Both the position numbers and the translations under genes were made by a program. Of a DNA stretch of 64,000 bases, positions 43,534-53,897 are shown in pieces. The notes under the pieces were generated by a model, which worked only from the letters and a program-made list of their open reading frames with translations, ran no database searches and was not told where the DNA came from. This DNA comes from Maribacter huludaoensis (GTDB lineage: Bacteria > Bacteroidota > Bacteroidia > Flavobacteriales > Flavobacteriaceae). Position 1 is the stretch's first letter. Every line of letters begins with the position of its first letter. Where the stretch lies: the NCBI RefSeq assembly GCF_029350945.1, contig NZ_JARKMS010000005.1:41670-105669 (forward strand), in the 5' to 3' direction.

Positions 43534-44460
43534 CTACTCTATGATTTTGTTCTCGGCAAGATAGTACGTAATTTTTCTAGTAGTATAGGTATTATCGGGC
43601 GTCACAATTTGTTTGATCCAATTGCCTAGCTCTGAATTATCATATTGATAGATGTATTCTTTCTTTATAATTCCGGCACCTCTCTTGGCGGTTTCGGCTA
43701 TCAACATTCCTTTTTCATCGTATTCATAGCTGGTACGCGTCGTTGGCTCAAATTTTTTCAGTTCAGAATTATATTCAAATTCTTGTTGCGCCATTAATCT
43801 CCCATCCATACTGAACACTTCCTCAAAAGCTTCGCTTTCTTCACCATTTAAATACTCTTTAGTCAAAACGACCCTTTGTGCCGGTTTATTTGCAGGCTTT
43901 AAAGTAGAAGTTCTAATAGATTTTACTGGAGTGTCGTTTAACAAATAAGTTACGGTATTTTCTCCTTTAAACTTCTTGTGCTCTACCAACGTTTTATCTG
44001 TACCATCATTATTTGTTCTCTCAATACTTGCCAAATCTCCAAACTCATCATAAACATATATATACTGATCTAAAAATTGCTTGTCATAAGAAAATATGCG
44101 CTCTTGTATGGTTAAATTATCTGTAGAATCTATTTCATAAAAATGGGCTATAGATGTACTTGGATCAAAAGTATTGTTCCTGTAAGATTCAGCTCTTTTC
44201 TCTAAAAGCTCCCCTTTGCTGTACTTATAATAAACAACATCATAATCTGCCTCATTATATCTGGTTACGGATTTGGTCAATAGTCCGTTCTTATTAAAAT
44301 CGTATTCCTCTTTACCATAATCGGTACTTACCAAACAGAATTTTACATCACCTTTTAAATCAAAATCTTCTAATGTAAAGATTTGAATTTCTTGTCCTCT
44401 TACGATAGAAAAAGCCGCAGTAAAAACAAATAAAAACAGAAAATATCGTTTCTTGACCAT
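43534..44460 (-). CDS. Exported YD-repeat-like protein, unknown
   Basis: The 308-residue protein has a signal peptide (about 1-22, ending SIVRGQ) and then beta-rich units of the type Y-D-x-N-x-x-G-x-L-x-x (YDFNKNGLLTKS, YDEFGDLASIER, YEYDEKGMLIAE), like weak YD or MORN repeats of Bacteroidota envelope proteins. Three or four units are visible. No enzyme motif. It is convergent with the GNAT gene and lies before dnaK's terminator. Function unknown; a periplasmic or surface protein is likely. Confidence 0.75.
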   Translation of the reverse strand: MVKKRYFLFLFVFTAAFSIVRGQEIQIFTLEDFDLKGDVKFCLVSTDYGKEEYDFNKNGLLTKSVTRYNEADYDVVYYKYSKGELLEKRAESYRNNTFDPSTSIAHFYEIDSTDNLTIQERIFSYDKQFLDQYIYVYDEFGDLASIERTNNDGTDKTLVEHKKFKGENTVTYLLNDTPVKSIRTSTLKPANKPAQRVVLTKEYLNGEESEAFEEVFSMDGRLMAQQEFEYNSELKKFEPTTRTSYEYDEKGMLIAETAKRGAGIIKKEYIYQYDNSELGNWIKQIVTPDNTYTTRKITYYLAENKIIE

Positions 44461-44513
44461 ACTACAAAATTACTTTATTAATGATAGGGATAAAAGAATA
44501 TCCCGTAAAATTG

Positions 44514-44544
44514 AAAAGGGACGGTAAATACCGTCCCTTTTTTT
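44514..44544 (-). terminator. Terminator after dnaK
   Basis: A stem AAAAGGGACGGTA / TACCGTCCCTTTT lies 20 bp past the dnaK stop. On the minus strand only four T follow before a C, so termination may be weaker than for the other hairpins in the window. Confidence 0.75.
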
Positions 44545-44563
44545 ATAACAACTTAAAGTTATA

Positions 44564-46462
44564 TTATTTAACCTCTTCAAAGTCTACGTCTTCAACATTA
44601 TCACCTTCAGAAGCACCACCATCAGCAGTTGGCTCTCCTTGTGGAGCACCTTGAGCATCTGCTTGCGCTTTGTACATTTCTTCAGAAGCAACTTTCCAAG
44701 CTTCATTGATTTTATCCAAAGCTGGTGTAATAACAGCCAAATCTTTAGTTTCATATGCCGCTTTCAATTCTGCTAAAGCATCTTCAATTGGTTTTTTCTT
44801 ATCGTCAGATAATTTATCGCCAAATTCAGTAAGTTGAGATTCAGTTTGGAAAATCATTCCGTCTGCTTCGTTCAACTTATCAGCAGTTTCTTTCGCTTTT
44901 TTATCAGATTCTGCATTTGCTTCAGCCTCAGCTTTCATCTTCTTGATTTCTTCTTCAGTTAAACCAGAAGAAGCTTCAATACGAATATCCTGAGTTTTGT
45001 TCGTAGCCTTATCAGTAGCAGAAACCTTGATAATACCGTTAGCATCAATATCAAAAGTTACTTCAATTTGTGGAGTACCTCTCTTTGCCGGTGGAATACC
45101 ATCTAAGTGGAACCTACCAATTGTCTTGTTATCGTTTGCCATTGGTCTTTCTCCTTGCAATACATGAATTTCAACCGATGGTTGGTTATCAGCAGCAGTA
45201 GAGAATACCTGAGACTTTTTAGTTGGTATCGTTGTGTTAGCCTCTATTAATTTAGTCATTACACTACCCATAGTTTCAATACCTAATGAAAGCGGAGTAA
45301 CATCTAATAACAATACATCTTTAACATCACCGGTTAAAACACCACCTTGTATTGCCGCACCAATTGCAACAACCTCATCTGGGTTTACACCTTTAGAAGG
45401 TTTCTTACCAAAGAATTTCTCAACAGCTTCTTGTACCGCAGGTATTCTAGTTGAACCACCAACTAGGATAATCTCATCAATATCGCTCTTTGAAAGTCCT
45501 GCAGATTTCATGGCAGTCTCACATGGCTCAATAGTTCTTTTTACCAAATCAGCGATCAGTTGCTCAAACTTAGATCTTGTCAAAGTTCTTACCAAGTGCT
45601 TAGGTCCTGAAGCCGTAGCGGTAACATATGGCAAGTTAATTTCTGTTTGTGCAGAAGATGACAATTCAATCTTGGCCTTTTCAGCAGCTTCACGTAAACG
45701 TTGTAACGCCATTGCATCTTTTCTAAGGTCCATATCTTCTTCAGATTTAAACTCCTCAGCTAACCAATCTATAATTTTTTGATCAACATCATCACCACCT
45801 AAGTGAGTATCACCATCAGTAGCCAATACTTCAAATACACCGTCACCTAACTCAAGGATAGATACATCATGTGTACCACCACCAAAGTCAAAAACAACTA
45901 TCTTCTGATCTGTATCTTTTTTGTCCATACCGTATGCTAAAGAAGCAGACGTTGGCTCGTTAATAATACGTTCTACAGTTAAACCAGCAATTTCACCAGC
46001 TTCTTTAGTAGCTTGTCTTTGCGCATCATTAAAATATGCAGGTACGGTAATTACTGCACGAGAAACTTCTTGACCTAAATAATCTTCAGCCGTTTTCTTC
46101 ATTTTCTGAAGAATCATAGCCGATAATTCTTGTGGAGAATATAAACGACCGTCTATATCAACTCTTGGTGTATCGTTATCACCTTTAACTACTTTATACG
46201 GTACTCTTTCAGCCTCTTTACTTGATTCTGAATATTTATTGCCCATAAACCTTTTAATAGAATAAATGGTTTTATGTGGGTTGGTTACCGCTTGCCTTTT
46301 GGCCGGGTCCCCTACTTTAATTTCACCTCCATCAACAAAAGCGATGACAGATGGTGTAGTTCTTTTTCCTTCTGCATTTGGAATTACTACTGGCTCATTA
46401 CCTTCCATTACGGAAACACAGGAGTTGGTAGTACCCAAATCTATTCCTATAATCTTACTCAT
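44564..46462 (-). CDS. dnaK: Chaperone protein DnaK (Hsp70)
   Basis: The 632-residue protein begins [13 protein letters not shown] and has the actin-like ATPase segments [14 protein letters not shown] and [13 protein letters not shown], then the adenosine motif [10 protein letters not shown]. The substrate domain starts near [13 protein letters not shown], and the acidic C-terminus ends EDVDFEEVK, matching the co-chaperone-binding EEVD-like tail. It refolds proteins with DnaJ and GrpE, which are not adjacent. It is divergent from sdaA, with 180 bp between. Confidence 0.96.
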   Translation of the reverse strand: MSKIIGIDLGTTNSCVSVMEGNEPVVIPNAEGKRTTPSVIAFVDGGEIKVGDPAKRQAVTNPHKTIYSIKRFMGNKYSESSKEAERVPYKVVKGDNDTPRVDIDGRLYSPQELSAMILQKMKKTAEDYLGQEVSRAVITVPAYFNDAQRQATKEAGEIAGLTVERIINEPTSASLAYGMDKKDTDQKIVVFDFGGGTHDVSILELGDGVFEVLATDGDTHLGGDDVDQKIIDWLAEEFKSEEDMDLRKDAMALQRLREAAEKAKIELSSSAQTEINLPYVTATASGPKHLVRTLTRSKFEQLIADLVKRTIEPCETAMKSAGLSKSDIDEIILVGGSTRIPAVQEAVEKFFGKKPSKGVNPDEVVAIGAAIQGGVLTGDVKDVLLLDVTPLSLGIETMGSVMTKLIEANTTIPTKKSQVFSTAADNQPSVEIHVLQGERPMANDNKTIGRFHLDGIPPAKRGTPQIEVTFDIDANGIIKVSATDKATNKTQDIRIEASSGLTEEEIKKMKAEAEANAESDKKAKETADKLNEADGMIFQTESQLTEFGDKLSDDKKKPIEDALAELKAAYETKDLAVITPALDKINEAWKVASEEMYKAQADAQGAPQGEPTADGGASEGDNVEDVDFEEVK

Positions 46463-46511
46463 TTTATATGTTTTAAATTAAGTGCTTTATTTTACAATCG
46501 ATATGTAAATG

Positions 46512-46526
46512 ACAAACAATATGCCA
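46512..46526 (-). promoter_or_regulatory. Sigma-54-like element in front of dnaK
   Basis: On the minus strand TGGCA, six bases, then TTG are spaced as in the -24/-12 consensus, but the -12 GC is GT. It begins about 50 bp before the ATG. A chance match is likely enough that this is only a candidate. Confidence 0.2.
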
Positions 46527-46538
46527 AGCCACAAAAAC

Positions 46539-46551
46539 TGACATGATGTCA
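46539..46551. promoter_or_regulatory. Palindrome between dnaK and sdaA
   Basis: TGACAT-G-ATGTCA is a perfect 6-bp inverted repeat around one base, 92 bp before the sdaA start and 77 bp before dnaK. It could be an operator for either gene. No regulator is known. Confidence 0.3.
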
Positions 46552-46642
46552 CTAAAGTGAATTTACACGGTATAATTATGCCAATACAGAATAGTAAAAC
46601 ATTACCAAAACATTGTACCTTAGCCTACAAAATTTATACGAT

Positions 46643-48073
46643 TTGGAGATAGAAAGCATTAGTGTTTTTGATATGCTAAAAATAGGCGTAGGTCCTTCTA
46701 GTTCACATACATTAGGTCCATGGCGCGCTGCCGAAAGGTGGTTGGCCAGATTAAATTCTAAAGACAATCTTGAAAAAGTAGAAGAAGTAGAAGTTCACTT
46801 ATATGGCTCTTTATCTTTGACAGGTAAAGGCCATGCCACTGACTATGCCGTAATGCTAGGTTTATTGGGTACGGACCCTGAAATAATTCCTATTGACACT
46901 ATCGATTCCTTGATAGATAAAATAAAAAAAGAACATGTGCTACTTTTAGATGGTAAATACAGTATTTCTTTTGACCCTAGCAAACATATTATATTCAACA
47001 AAAAATTTCTTCCTTTTCATGCGAACGGATTAAAGTTTCAAGCCAAATTGAAATCGGGCAGAAAAATATCAAAGACTTATTATTCCATTGGAGGCGGATT
47101 TGTCATTAGTGAAGAACGCAAAAATGCCAAGCGTAAGGTTGATATGTTTGCAAAGTTTCCGTTTCCTGTTCAAAAGGGAACAGAACTTTTAGATTTTTGC
47201 AGAAATAAAAACCTTAAAATTTCAGAACTTGTCCTGGAGAATGAAAGGTCTCTACGGGATGATGTGAAAATTGATCATGAACTAAACCGTATTTGGTCTA
47301 CCATGCTAGAATGTATGTATACGGGATGCCATACGGAAGGAACTTTACCTGGCGGCTTGCACGTAAAACGCAGGGCTTTTGAAATGCACAATAAGTTAAA
47401 GAGTAACCTGCCCTATTCTACCCCCGAAGAATGGTTACAAAGTATTAGACAGACAGAAGTTAAATTTAGGCAAATCTTACAATGGGTAAGTTGTTTTGCA
47501 CTAAGTGTAAATGAAGTAAACGCATCTTTGGGGCGTGTAGTTACGGCACCAACTAATGGAAGCGCCGGTGTAATACCTGCAGTACTAATGTACTATATGG
47601 TCATTGAAAACCATGCCGGTAATTTTGAGCATGTAAAACAATTTTTACTGGTAGCCGGTGAAATTGGGAGCATCTTTAAAAAAGGAGCCACCATTTCAGC
47701 AGCAATGGGTGGCTGCCAAGCTGAAATTGGAGTTTCTTCCGCTATGGCCGCAGGTGCACTTACGGAGTTATTGGGCGGTTCACCAGAACAAGTACTTATG
47801 GCTGCGGAAATTGCCATGGAACATCATTTAGGGCTTACCTGCGACCCAATTGGCGGATTGGTGCAAATACCATGTATTGAACGTAACTCTATGGGTGCCA
47901 TAAAAGCTATTAACGCGGCCGAACTTGCCCTAGGTTCCGATCCTACAGCAGCTAAGGTACCATTGGACAAGGTTGTACAGACCATGTGGGAAACAGCAAA
48001 AGACATGAGCTCAAAATATAAAGAAACCTCTGAAGGCGGATTAGCGGTAGGTGTTTTTCTGAGTGATTGTTAA
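46643..48073 (+). CDS. sdaA: L-serine ammonia-lyase, iron-sulfur dependent, single chain
   Basis: I start at TTG 46643 ([15 protein letters not shown]), since homologues begin just before [17 protein letters not shown], while the frame opens earlier at another TTG (46613). The ~476-residue protein joins the beta (N-terminal, SSSHT) and alpha domains. Three [4Fe-4S] cysteines are visible: [14 protein letters not shown] and IPCIERN. It converts L-serine to pyruvate and ammonia. The TTG start without other support needs care. Confidence 0.9.
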   Translation: MEIESISVFDMLKIGVGPSSSHTLGPWRAAERWLARLNSKDNLEKVEEVEVHLYGSLSLTGKGHATDYAVMLGLLGTDPEIIPIDTIDSLIDKIKKEHVLLLDGKYSISFDPSKHIIFNKKFLPFHANGLKFQAKLKSGRKISKTYYSIGGGFVISEERKNAKRKVDMFAKFPFPVQKGTELLDFCRNKNLKISELVLENERSLRDDVKIDHELNRIWSTMLECMYTGCHTEGTLPGGLHVKRRAFEMHNKLKSNLPYSTPEEWLQSIRQTEVKFRQILQWVSCFALSVNEVNASLGRVVTAPTNGSAGVIPAVLMYYMVIENHAGNFEHVKQFLLVAGEIGSIFKKGATISAAMGGCQAEIGVSSAMAAGALTELLGGSPEQVLMAAEIAMEHHLGLTCDPIGGLVQIPCIERNSMGAIKAINAAELALGSDPTAAKVPLDKVVQTMWETAKDMSSKYKETSEGGLAVGVFLSDC

Positions 48074-48162
48074 GCATGTTCTATAACAAGCCTCAGTTTA
48101 TTTAATATTTTCATATGCACCTGAATCTTTTAAATCCGCAATTATTCAGCTAACTTTAATTT

Positions 48163-50082
48163 ATGAAAAATCTGATTTCTGAAAGGGTAGCCGATTTTGT
48201 TAAGAACTACCCTCCGTTTAATGTTCTTGACAGCAAATCTCTCTTTCAGTTGGCAGAACAGGTACTTATCATCTATAAAGAAAAGAACAGTATTATTTTC
48301 ACTATAGATGAACCTCAGCATTCTCATTTTTATGTGGTTCATAAAGGAGCCGTTACCTTAAACAATCCGTCAACCTCAAATATTGTAGATTACTGTGATG
48401 AAGGAGATATTTTCGGTTTACGCCCGCTTTTCGCCAATGAAAATTATAAATTAGAAGCTAGAGCGCATGAAGAGTGCATTCTATATGCAATTCCAATAGA
48501 TATTTTTAAACCGATTGCAAAACAGAACGATCAGGTAACTATATTTCTAATGGAAAGTTTTGCCAGTAACACCCGTAATCCATACGCAAAAAGTCAAAAA
48601 GGACAGCTTTACGATAATGAAGATCAAGAAGAGCTCACCGAAGAAATAGCACTGCCAGATTTACAGTTGGCCAGCTACTCAAAGAAATTAGTGACGTGCT
48701 CCACAAGAACCACTATTAAAAAGGCTGCCGATATGATGACCAAAAAGAATATTGGATCATTATTGATTACTACTAATGAGTTGCCCGTAGGTATTATAAC
48801 AGATAAAGATTTTAGAAACAAGGTAATATCTGGAGAACAGCCCATATCGGCTTCTGTGAAATCAATAATGACCACACCGGTCATCACTTACCCAAAAAAC
48901 CTGACCATTACCCAAGCACAAATGGCTATGATGAAAAGTAACATTAGCCACTTGGTCATCACCGAAGACGGTACGCCAAATTCATCAGCATTGGGCATCC
49001 TGTCCAAGCATGATGTAATGGTTTCTTTAGGTGATAATCCCGCAGTACTGGTAAAAGCAATAAAACGCACCTCTAGAATTAAAAAGATTAAGCAGATACG
49101 CAAAAGTGTTATGGTGCTTTTGACCGGCTATCTGGAGCAAAACATTCCGTTGGGATTAATTGCCAAAATCATATCCGAACTAAACGACACGTGTATAAAA
49201 CAGGTAGTAGAAATTTCTCTTGCCAAAATGGACTCGCCCCCACCCGTTAAATTTGCATGGCTTGCGCTGGGAAGCCAAGGCAGAAGCGAGCAACTTTTAC
49301 ATACCGATCAAGACAACGCCTTGGTGTTTGAAAATGTACCGGAAGAAGACCTACCAAAAACAACCACTTATTTTCTTGAACTTTCCAAACATGTTACCAA
49401 AGGATTGAACACCATTGGTTATGAGTATTGCCCTGCAGATATGATGGCCTCTAACCCAAAATGGTGCCTAAGTTTAGAAGAATGGAAAAATAAGCTATCC
49501 TACTGGATCGGCAACCCCGGACCAAACGAAGTACTGATGTCGTCTATTTTTTTTGATTACAGTTTGGCATACGGCGAAAGAAGCCTTTTGGACAACATGT
49601 CCGACCATATTTTTAGAACCGTTAAGAACTATCCTATATTTTTAGTGCATTTGGCAAATGGAGCACTTCAAAGTCCGTCACCCACAGGTTTTTTTAGGCA
49701 ATTTGTTGTTGAACAAGATGGGCAACATAAAGATTCCTTTGACCTAAAAAGTAGGGCTTTAAGACCCTTGGTAGATGCTGCGCGTGTTTTAATACTATCA
49801 CATTCCGTTAAGGCAATTAGCAACACTTGGGAACGCTATGAAAAATTAGCGGAACTTGAACCTAACAACAAAGAATTGTATATGGCCTGCTCTTATGCCA
49901 CAAAAGCTTTATTGAAATTTAGAACAAGACAGGGCTTGGCCAATCATGATTCGGGCAGGTTCATTCAATTGGATCAATTGAGCAAGCAAGAAAAAATGAA
50001 ATTAAAGCGCACCTTTAAAGCTATTAAAGAGATACAGGAATTAATTACACTTCGTTTTAAGATCACAAATATTTTAGGCTAA
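48163..50082 (+). CDS. cNMP-binding, CBS-pair and DUF294 nucleotidyltransferase-like protein
   Basis: The 639-residue protein has a cyclic-nucleotide-binding-like domain (about 20-130), a CBS pair (about 170-285), and a DUF294 nucleotidyltransferase domain (about 300-430) with ALGSQGRSEQLLHTDQDNA, the GlnD-like G-S-x-G-R-x-E and D-x-D metal site (about 369-384). A helical C-terminal domain follows. Architecture suggests an enzyme switched by two small ligands. Next is a DEDDh exonuclease that overlaps its stop by one base. In proteobacteria this gene pair lies beside acs/actP and is linked to acetate use; those genes are absent here. Confidence 0.9.
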   Translation: MKNLISERVADFVKNYPPFNVLDSKSLFQLAEQVLIIYKEKNSIIFTIDEPQHSHFYVVHKGAVTLNNPSTSNIVDYCDEGDIFGLRPLFANENYKLEARAHEECILYAIPIDIFKPIAKQNDQVTIFLMESFASNTRNPYAKSQKGQLYDNEDQEELTEEIALPDLQLASYSKKLVTCSTRTTIKKAADMMTKKNIGSLLITTNELPVGIITDKDFRNKVISGEQPISASVKSIMTTPVITYPKNLTITQAQMAMMKSNISHLVITEDGTPNSSALGILSKHDVMVSLGDNPAVLVKAIKRTSRIKKIKQIRKSVMVLLTGYLEQNIPLGLIAKIISELNDTCIKQVVEISLAKMDSPPPVKFAWLALGSQGRSEQLLHTDQDNALVFENVPEEDLPKTTTYFLELSKHVTKGLNTIGYEYCPADMMASNPKWCLSLEEWKNKLSYWIGNPGPNEVLMSSIFFDYSLAYGERSLLDNMSDHIFRTVKNYPIFLVHLANGALQSPSPTGFFRQFVVEQDGQHKDSFDLKSRALRPLVDAARVLILSHSVKAISNTWERYEKLAELEPNNKELYMACSYATKALLKFRTRQGLANHDSGRFIQLDQLSKQEKMKLKRTFKAIKEIQELITLRFKITNILG

Positions 50083-50738
50083 TGGGATTATTTAATAGAA
50101 CATCTAAAAACCTACCCACTTTTTGGAAAAACTATGAGAATCTTTTTAAGGAAACACAAAGTAAAAATTTTAAGGAATTAACTTTTGTTGTCTTGGATAC
50201 AGAAACTACAGGGTTTAGTTTCAAAGATGATCGTATACTCTCAATTGGCGCCGTAAAAATCAAAGATGGGACCATCTCGGTTCAAGAAGTTTTCGATAGC
50301 TACTTAGAACAAGAAAAATTCAGTAAAGAGACGGTGCACATTCACGGTCTATTAAAAAATGGACAACGAGAATGTATTAGTGAAATTTTGGCTCTTGAAA
50401 AGTTTTTGGCCTACGTTGGCAACGCCATTATTGTAGCACACCATGCAGGTTTTGATATAGGCATGCTAAACAACGCTCTAGAGAGACATGGTTTACCTAA
50501 ATTAAAAAATACGGTACTTGATACCGGAGTCATTTATAAAAAAACGCTCATAAAATCTTACTTGGTACAACCAAAACCAAATTACACCTTGGACGAACTT
50601 GCCGAAAAATTCTCTATTTCTAGAAAAGATAGGCACACAGCACTAGGCGACGCCTACATAACAGCCGTCGCCTTTTTAAAAATTACCTCTCGGTTAAAAG
50701 AAAAGAAAAACTTTTCCCTCAAATATTTGCTTAGATAA
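50082..50738 (+). CDS. DEDDh 3'-5' exonuclease (DnaQ-like)
   Basis: The 218-residue protein has the ExoI motif VLDTETTGF (D and E ligands, about 37-45), ExoII HHAGFDIGML and ExoIII with DRHTALGDA (His and Asp). These make the DEDDh two-metal site. It hydrolyses nucleic acid from the 3' end; substrate DNA or RNA is not clear. It is the second gene of the DUF294 operon (TAATG overlap), and its end is 2 bp from the convergent purC end. Confidence 0.9.
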   Translation: MGLFNRTSKNLPTFWKNYENLFKETQSKNFKELTFVVLDTETTGFSFKDDRILSIGAVKIKDGTISVQEVFDSYLEQEKFSKETVHIHGLLKNGQRECISEILALEKFLAYVGNAIIVAHHAGFDIGMLNNALERHGLPKLKNTVLDTGVIYKKTLIKSYLVQPKPNYTLDELAEKFSISRKDRHTALGDAYITAVAFLKITSRLKEKKNFSLKYLLR

Positions 50739-50740
50739 AC

Positions 50741-51697
50741 TTAAAGGCTTTCCAAATAATTTAAAACATTTCTATTGATCCGGTCGTGTATATGGGTAGT
50801 ATCGGCTTTTACAAAAGTTTCGCCCGTAATGTGTTCGTAAAGCTCAATGTAACGTTCAGATACGGATTCAATATATTCATCGGACATTTCAGGAACGGTT
50901 TGTCCTTCTAGACCTTGAAAACCATTTGAAATAAGCCATTGCCTTACAAACTCCTTAGAAAGTTGTTTTTGAGGTTCATTGGCCTCTTGTCTTTGCTGAT
51001 ACCCTTGTGAATAAAAATATCTAGAAGAATCCGGGGTATGTATCTCATCTATCAAAACAATTTCACCATCTTTTGTCTTTCCGAATTCATATTTGGTATC
51101 CACCAGTATCAAGCCCCTTTCGGCAGCGATTTCCGTTCCTCTTTGAAAAAGCGCATAAGTATACTTTTCTAGCAGCGCATAATCCTCTGCGGAAACTATG
51201 CCTTTACCAAGAATATCCTCTTTGGAAATATCCTCATCATGATCACCCATTTCCGCTTTGGTGGCAGGAGTAATAATTGGTTTTGGAAATTTATCGTTCT
51301 CTTTCAGTCCATCGGGCATAGCAACACCACATAACGATCTTTTTCCAAGTTTATATTCTCTAGCGGCATGACCAGATAAATAGCCACGGATTACCATTTC
51401 AATTTTAAATGGCTCGCAAGCAACACCAACGGCAACATTGGGATCAGGTGTGGCCGATAACCAATTAGGCACGATATCTTCGGTAGAAGCCATCATTTGG
51501 GTCGCGATCTGATTTAGAATCTGCCCTTTATAAGGTATTCCCTTAGGCATTACCACATCAAACGCAGACAACCGATCGGTTGCCACCATGACCAACATAT
51601 CGTTCTCTAAAGTATACACAGATCTTACTTTGCCCTTATAGACGTTCTTTTGACCCGGAAAATTAAATTCGGTTTCGTAAATAGTATTCTTTGACAT
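50741..51697 (-). CDS. purC: Phosphoribosylaminoimidazole-succinocarboxamide synthase
   Basis: A 318-residue SAICAR synthetase. It has GKVRSVYTL near the start (22-30), [18 protein letters not shown] in part, [14 protein letters not shown] and [12 protein letters not shown] with [15 protein letters not shown], all typical of the longer (yeast-like) PurC group. It ligates aspartate to CAIR in purine synthesis. The PhoH gene ends 9 bp before its start; both are on the minus strand. Confidence 0.94.
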   Translation of the reverse strand: MSKNTIYETEFNFPGQKNVYKGKVRSVYTLENDMLVMVATDRLSAFDVVMPKGIPYKGQILNQIATQMMASTEDIVPNWLSATPDPNVAVGVACEPFKIEMVIRGYLSGHAAREYKLGKRSLCGVAMPDGLKENDKFPKPIITPATKAEMGDHDEDISKEDILGKGIVSAEDYALLEKYTYALFQRGTEIAAERGLILVDTKYEFGKTKDGEIVLIDEIHTPDSSRYFYSQGYQQRQEANEPQKQLSKEFVRQWLISNGFQGLEGQTVPEMSDEYIESVSERYIELYEHITGETFVKADTTHIHDRINRNVLNYLESL

Positions 51698-51705
51698 GTT
51701 AATTC

Positions 51706-52659
51706 TTAATTGTGGTGTTCTATAGTTTTGTATGCTTCAATAACCTTTTTAACCAGTTTATGACGAATTACATCTTTATCGTCTAGATAAATAATCTCTA
51801 TACCTGGTACATTTTGTAAAATTAGCAAAGCTTCTTTTAAACCGGAAATTGTTCTTCTAGGTAAATCTATTTGCCCGGGATCACCGGTAATTAAAAATCT
51901 GGCGTTTCTACCCATTCTTGTTAAGAACATTTTCATCTGTGCATGGGTAGTATTCTGTGCCTCATCTAAAATTACAAAGGCATTATCTAAAGTTCTACCA
52001 CGCATAAATGCCATTGGTGCTATCTGTATGGTACCATTTTCAATATAATGTACCAACTTCTCCGCAGGGATCATATCCCTTAGGGCATCATACAATGGTT
52101 GCATATAAGGGTCAAGCTTCTCTTTAAGGTCACCCGGTAAAAAACCTAGATTTTCACCGGCTTCAACGGCAGGCCTGGTCAATATAATTTTCTTTACCTG
52201 TTTTTCTTTTAAGGCCTTAACGGCAAGCGCAACACCAGTGTAGGTCTTACCGGTACCGGCCGGACCAATGGCAAAAACCATATCGTTCTTTTTAGAGGCG
52301 TCTACCAAACGACGTTGGTTGGCAGTCTGTGCTTTTATTAACCTGCCGCTTACACCATGAACCAATGTTTCTCCGCTATTCTTAGATGATTTTAGTTCCT
52401 CATCTTCAGAACTTGTCAACACTCTTTCTATGCTGTTTTCGTCTAATTTGTTGTATTTAATGAAATGTTGCGTCAGCAAATCGAACCGCCTTTCAAACTC
52501 TTCCAAAAGTTCTTCATCCCCAAAAGCTTTGATCTTGTTACCACGGGCAACAATTTTCAATTTAGGAAAGTATTTTTTTAATAAATCAATATGCTCATTT
52601 TGCTGCCCAAAAAACTCTCTTGGGCTTATTTCGGTAAGTTCTAGAATTATCTCGTTCAA
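51706..52659 (-). CDS. PhoH-family ATPase
   Basis: The 317-residue protein has an N-terminal KH-like region (about 20-80), Walker [12 protein letters not shown] (about 133-143), Walker [17 protein letters not shown] and the sensor segment [11 protein letters not shown]. It matches PhoH/YbeZ, an ATPase linked to RNA metabolism and partner of the YbeY endoribonuclease. YbeY is not next to it here. It forms a small transcription unit with purC. Confidence 0.92.
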   Translation of the reverse strand: MNEIILELTEISPREFFGQQNEHIDLLKKYFPKLKIVARGNKIKAFGDEELLEEFERRFDLLTQHFIKYNKLDENSIERVLTSSEDEELKSSKNSGETLVHGVSGRLIKAQTANQRRLVDASKKNDMVFAIGPAGTGKTYTGVALAVKALKEKQVKKIILTRPAVEAGENLGFLPGDLKEKLDPYMQPLYDALRDMIPAEKLVHYIENGTIQIAPMAFMRGRTLDNAFVILDEAQNTTHAQMKMFLTRMGRNARFLITGDPGQIDLPRRTISGLKEALLILQNVPGIEIIYLDDKDVIRHKLVKKVIEAYKTIEHHN

Positions 52660-52721
52660 ACAGTCGGTTTTATAATGATTTATAGTTAGCGAAGATTAGT
52701 TTCTAATCGCTGTTTTTTGTT

Positions 52722-52729
52722 TAATTTTG
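52722..52729 (+). promoter_or_regulatory. TANNTTTG -7 box for the SAM hydrolase gene
   Basis: TAATTTTG matches the Bacteroidota -7 consensus, 60 bp before the ATG at 52789. No convincing -33 TTTG is found at 17-23 bp upstream. Confidence 0.35.
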
Positions 52730-52788
52730 TATATCAAATTTAAGCAAATTTTAAATTCGACTAACCAAAAACATATCAACATTGCTGT

Positions 52789-53619
52789 ATGGCAATTATC
52801 ACCCTCACAACAGATTTCGGATTAAAAGATCACTTTGTAGCTGTTTTAAAAGGCTCCATATACACAGAATTGCCCGATGCCAAAATTGTTGATATATCGC
52901 ATGATATCATGCCTTTTAACATTCAAGAGTGTGCATATATTCTTTCTAACTCTTACAACAGTTTTCCTAAAGGAACTATACATATTGTAGGTGTGGATTC
53001 TGAAGAAACACCAGAAAACAAGCACATTGTCGCTCTAATCAACGGACACTATTTTATTGGTGCAAACACTGGTGTCATTGGGCTCATCACTTCTGAAATG
53101 ACTCCTGAAAAAGTATTTGAAATAAATTTACCTGATTCTATTGCCAACTCTTTTCCCGTCTTAAATGTTTTTATACAAGTTGCCTGCCATATAGCTCGTG
53201 GCGGCACATTGGAATTAGTTGGCAAACCTTTTACCGAACTTAACGATTTAAGAGAATTTGCTCCTAGAATTGTAGAAGACGGCAAAAAAATTATTGGTAG
53301 TGTTATCTATATTGACAACTATGGAAATGTAATTACCAATATTCGTAAAAACTTGTTCGATGCCTACAGAAAAGGCAGGGACTATACCGTTTTGGCACGA
53401 AATCATAAAATAACAAAGATTCATAGAGCTTATAATGAATTTATAGATTACAGTCTAGAAAAGAACCAACGCAAAAGTGCAGGTGACCTTTTGGCAATAT
53501 TTAATTCATCCAATTATATTGAATTGGCCATTTACAAAAGTAATCTTACCACAGTAGGTGGTGCTTCTACATTATTAGGTTTAGATTATAGGGATACTAT
53601 AATGATAGATTTTGAATAA
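52789..53619 (+). CDS. SAM hydrolase (DUF62 / duf-62 family)
   Basis: The 276-residue protein starts LTTDFGLKDHFVAVLKG, the DUF62 N-terminal loop in which Asp8 (TDFG) binds ribose, and has INGHYFIGANTGVIG, then VIYIDNYGNVITN. These are the two-domain SAM-binding features shared by fluorinases, chlorinases and water-dependent SAM hydrolases. The widespread bacterial members use hydroxide and split SAM to adenosine and methionine. No fluorinase loop can be shown, so a halogenase call would be unsafe. dnaN lies downstream. Confidence 0.9.
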   Translation: MAIITLTTDFGLKDHFVAVLKGSIYTELPDAKIVDISHDIMPFNIQECAYILSNSYNSFPKGTIHIVGVDSEETPENKHIVALINGHYFIGANTGVIGLITSEMTPEKVFEINLPDSIANSFPVLNVFIQVACHIARGGTLELVGKPFTELNDLREFAPRIVEDGKKIIGSVIYIDNYGNVITNIRKNLFDAYRKGRDYTVLARNHKITKIHRAYNEFIDYSLEKNQRKSAGDLLAIFNSSNYIELAIYKSNLTTVGGASTLLGLDYRDTIMIDFE

Positions 53620-53682
53620 TGAAGCAAATATGATCACCTGAGAAATTAGGCTTATTTTTAAATTAATTAAGATCCGCAAAAG

Positions 53683-53776
53683 TTAATAACTAATAGACAA
53701 ACACAAATATTATCATGTTAACTTATTAATAACTAGAAATATACACTACCTTGAGCAATAACAAACTGTTAATAAG
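53683..53776. repeat. Three TTAATAA(C/G) motifs spaced exactly 43 bp before dnaN
   Basis: TTAATAAC begins at 53683 and 53726 and TTAATAAG at 53769, so each step is 43 bp, about four helical turns. The first two agree over ten bases (TTAATAACTA). They lie between the SAM hydrolase gene and the dnaN promoter. Proteins bound to all three would sit on one DNA face. AT-richness means chance cannot be ruled out. Confidence 0.4.
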
Positions 53777-53812
53777 TTTGTTTCCTTAAAAAGGGCAATT
53801 AAAATATCTTTG
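53777..53812 (+). promoter_or_regulatory. Candidate dnaN promoter
   Basis: TTTG at 53777-53780 and TATCTTTG at 53805-53812 resemble the Bacteroidota -33 and -7 elements. The 24-base gap is a little longer than the usual 17-23. A start near 53819 would leave a leader of about 80 nt. Confidence 0.45.
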
Positions 53813-53897
53813 TTGGTAACGAAAACTGCCAACTAAAAAGGAGTTTAAACCTATTTCCCTTGAGAATTTCAGGAGAAATATCAATAAAAATTAAAGA

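Noticed and set aside
45234..45782. Long antisense ORF (182 codons) inside dnaK
   Set aside because: It mirrors the codon pattern of a highly conserved gene on the other strand and has no recognisable motif.
52789..53619. Fluorinase/chlorinase for the DUF62 protein
   Set aside because: The widespread bacterial group with this layout is the hydroxide-using SAM hydrolase, and nothing in the neighbourhood suggests halogen chemistry.
53620..53897. Replication origin upstream of dnaN
   Set aside because: No DnaA boxes (TTATNCACA) are seen and dnaA is absent from the window.
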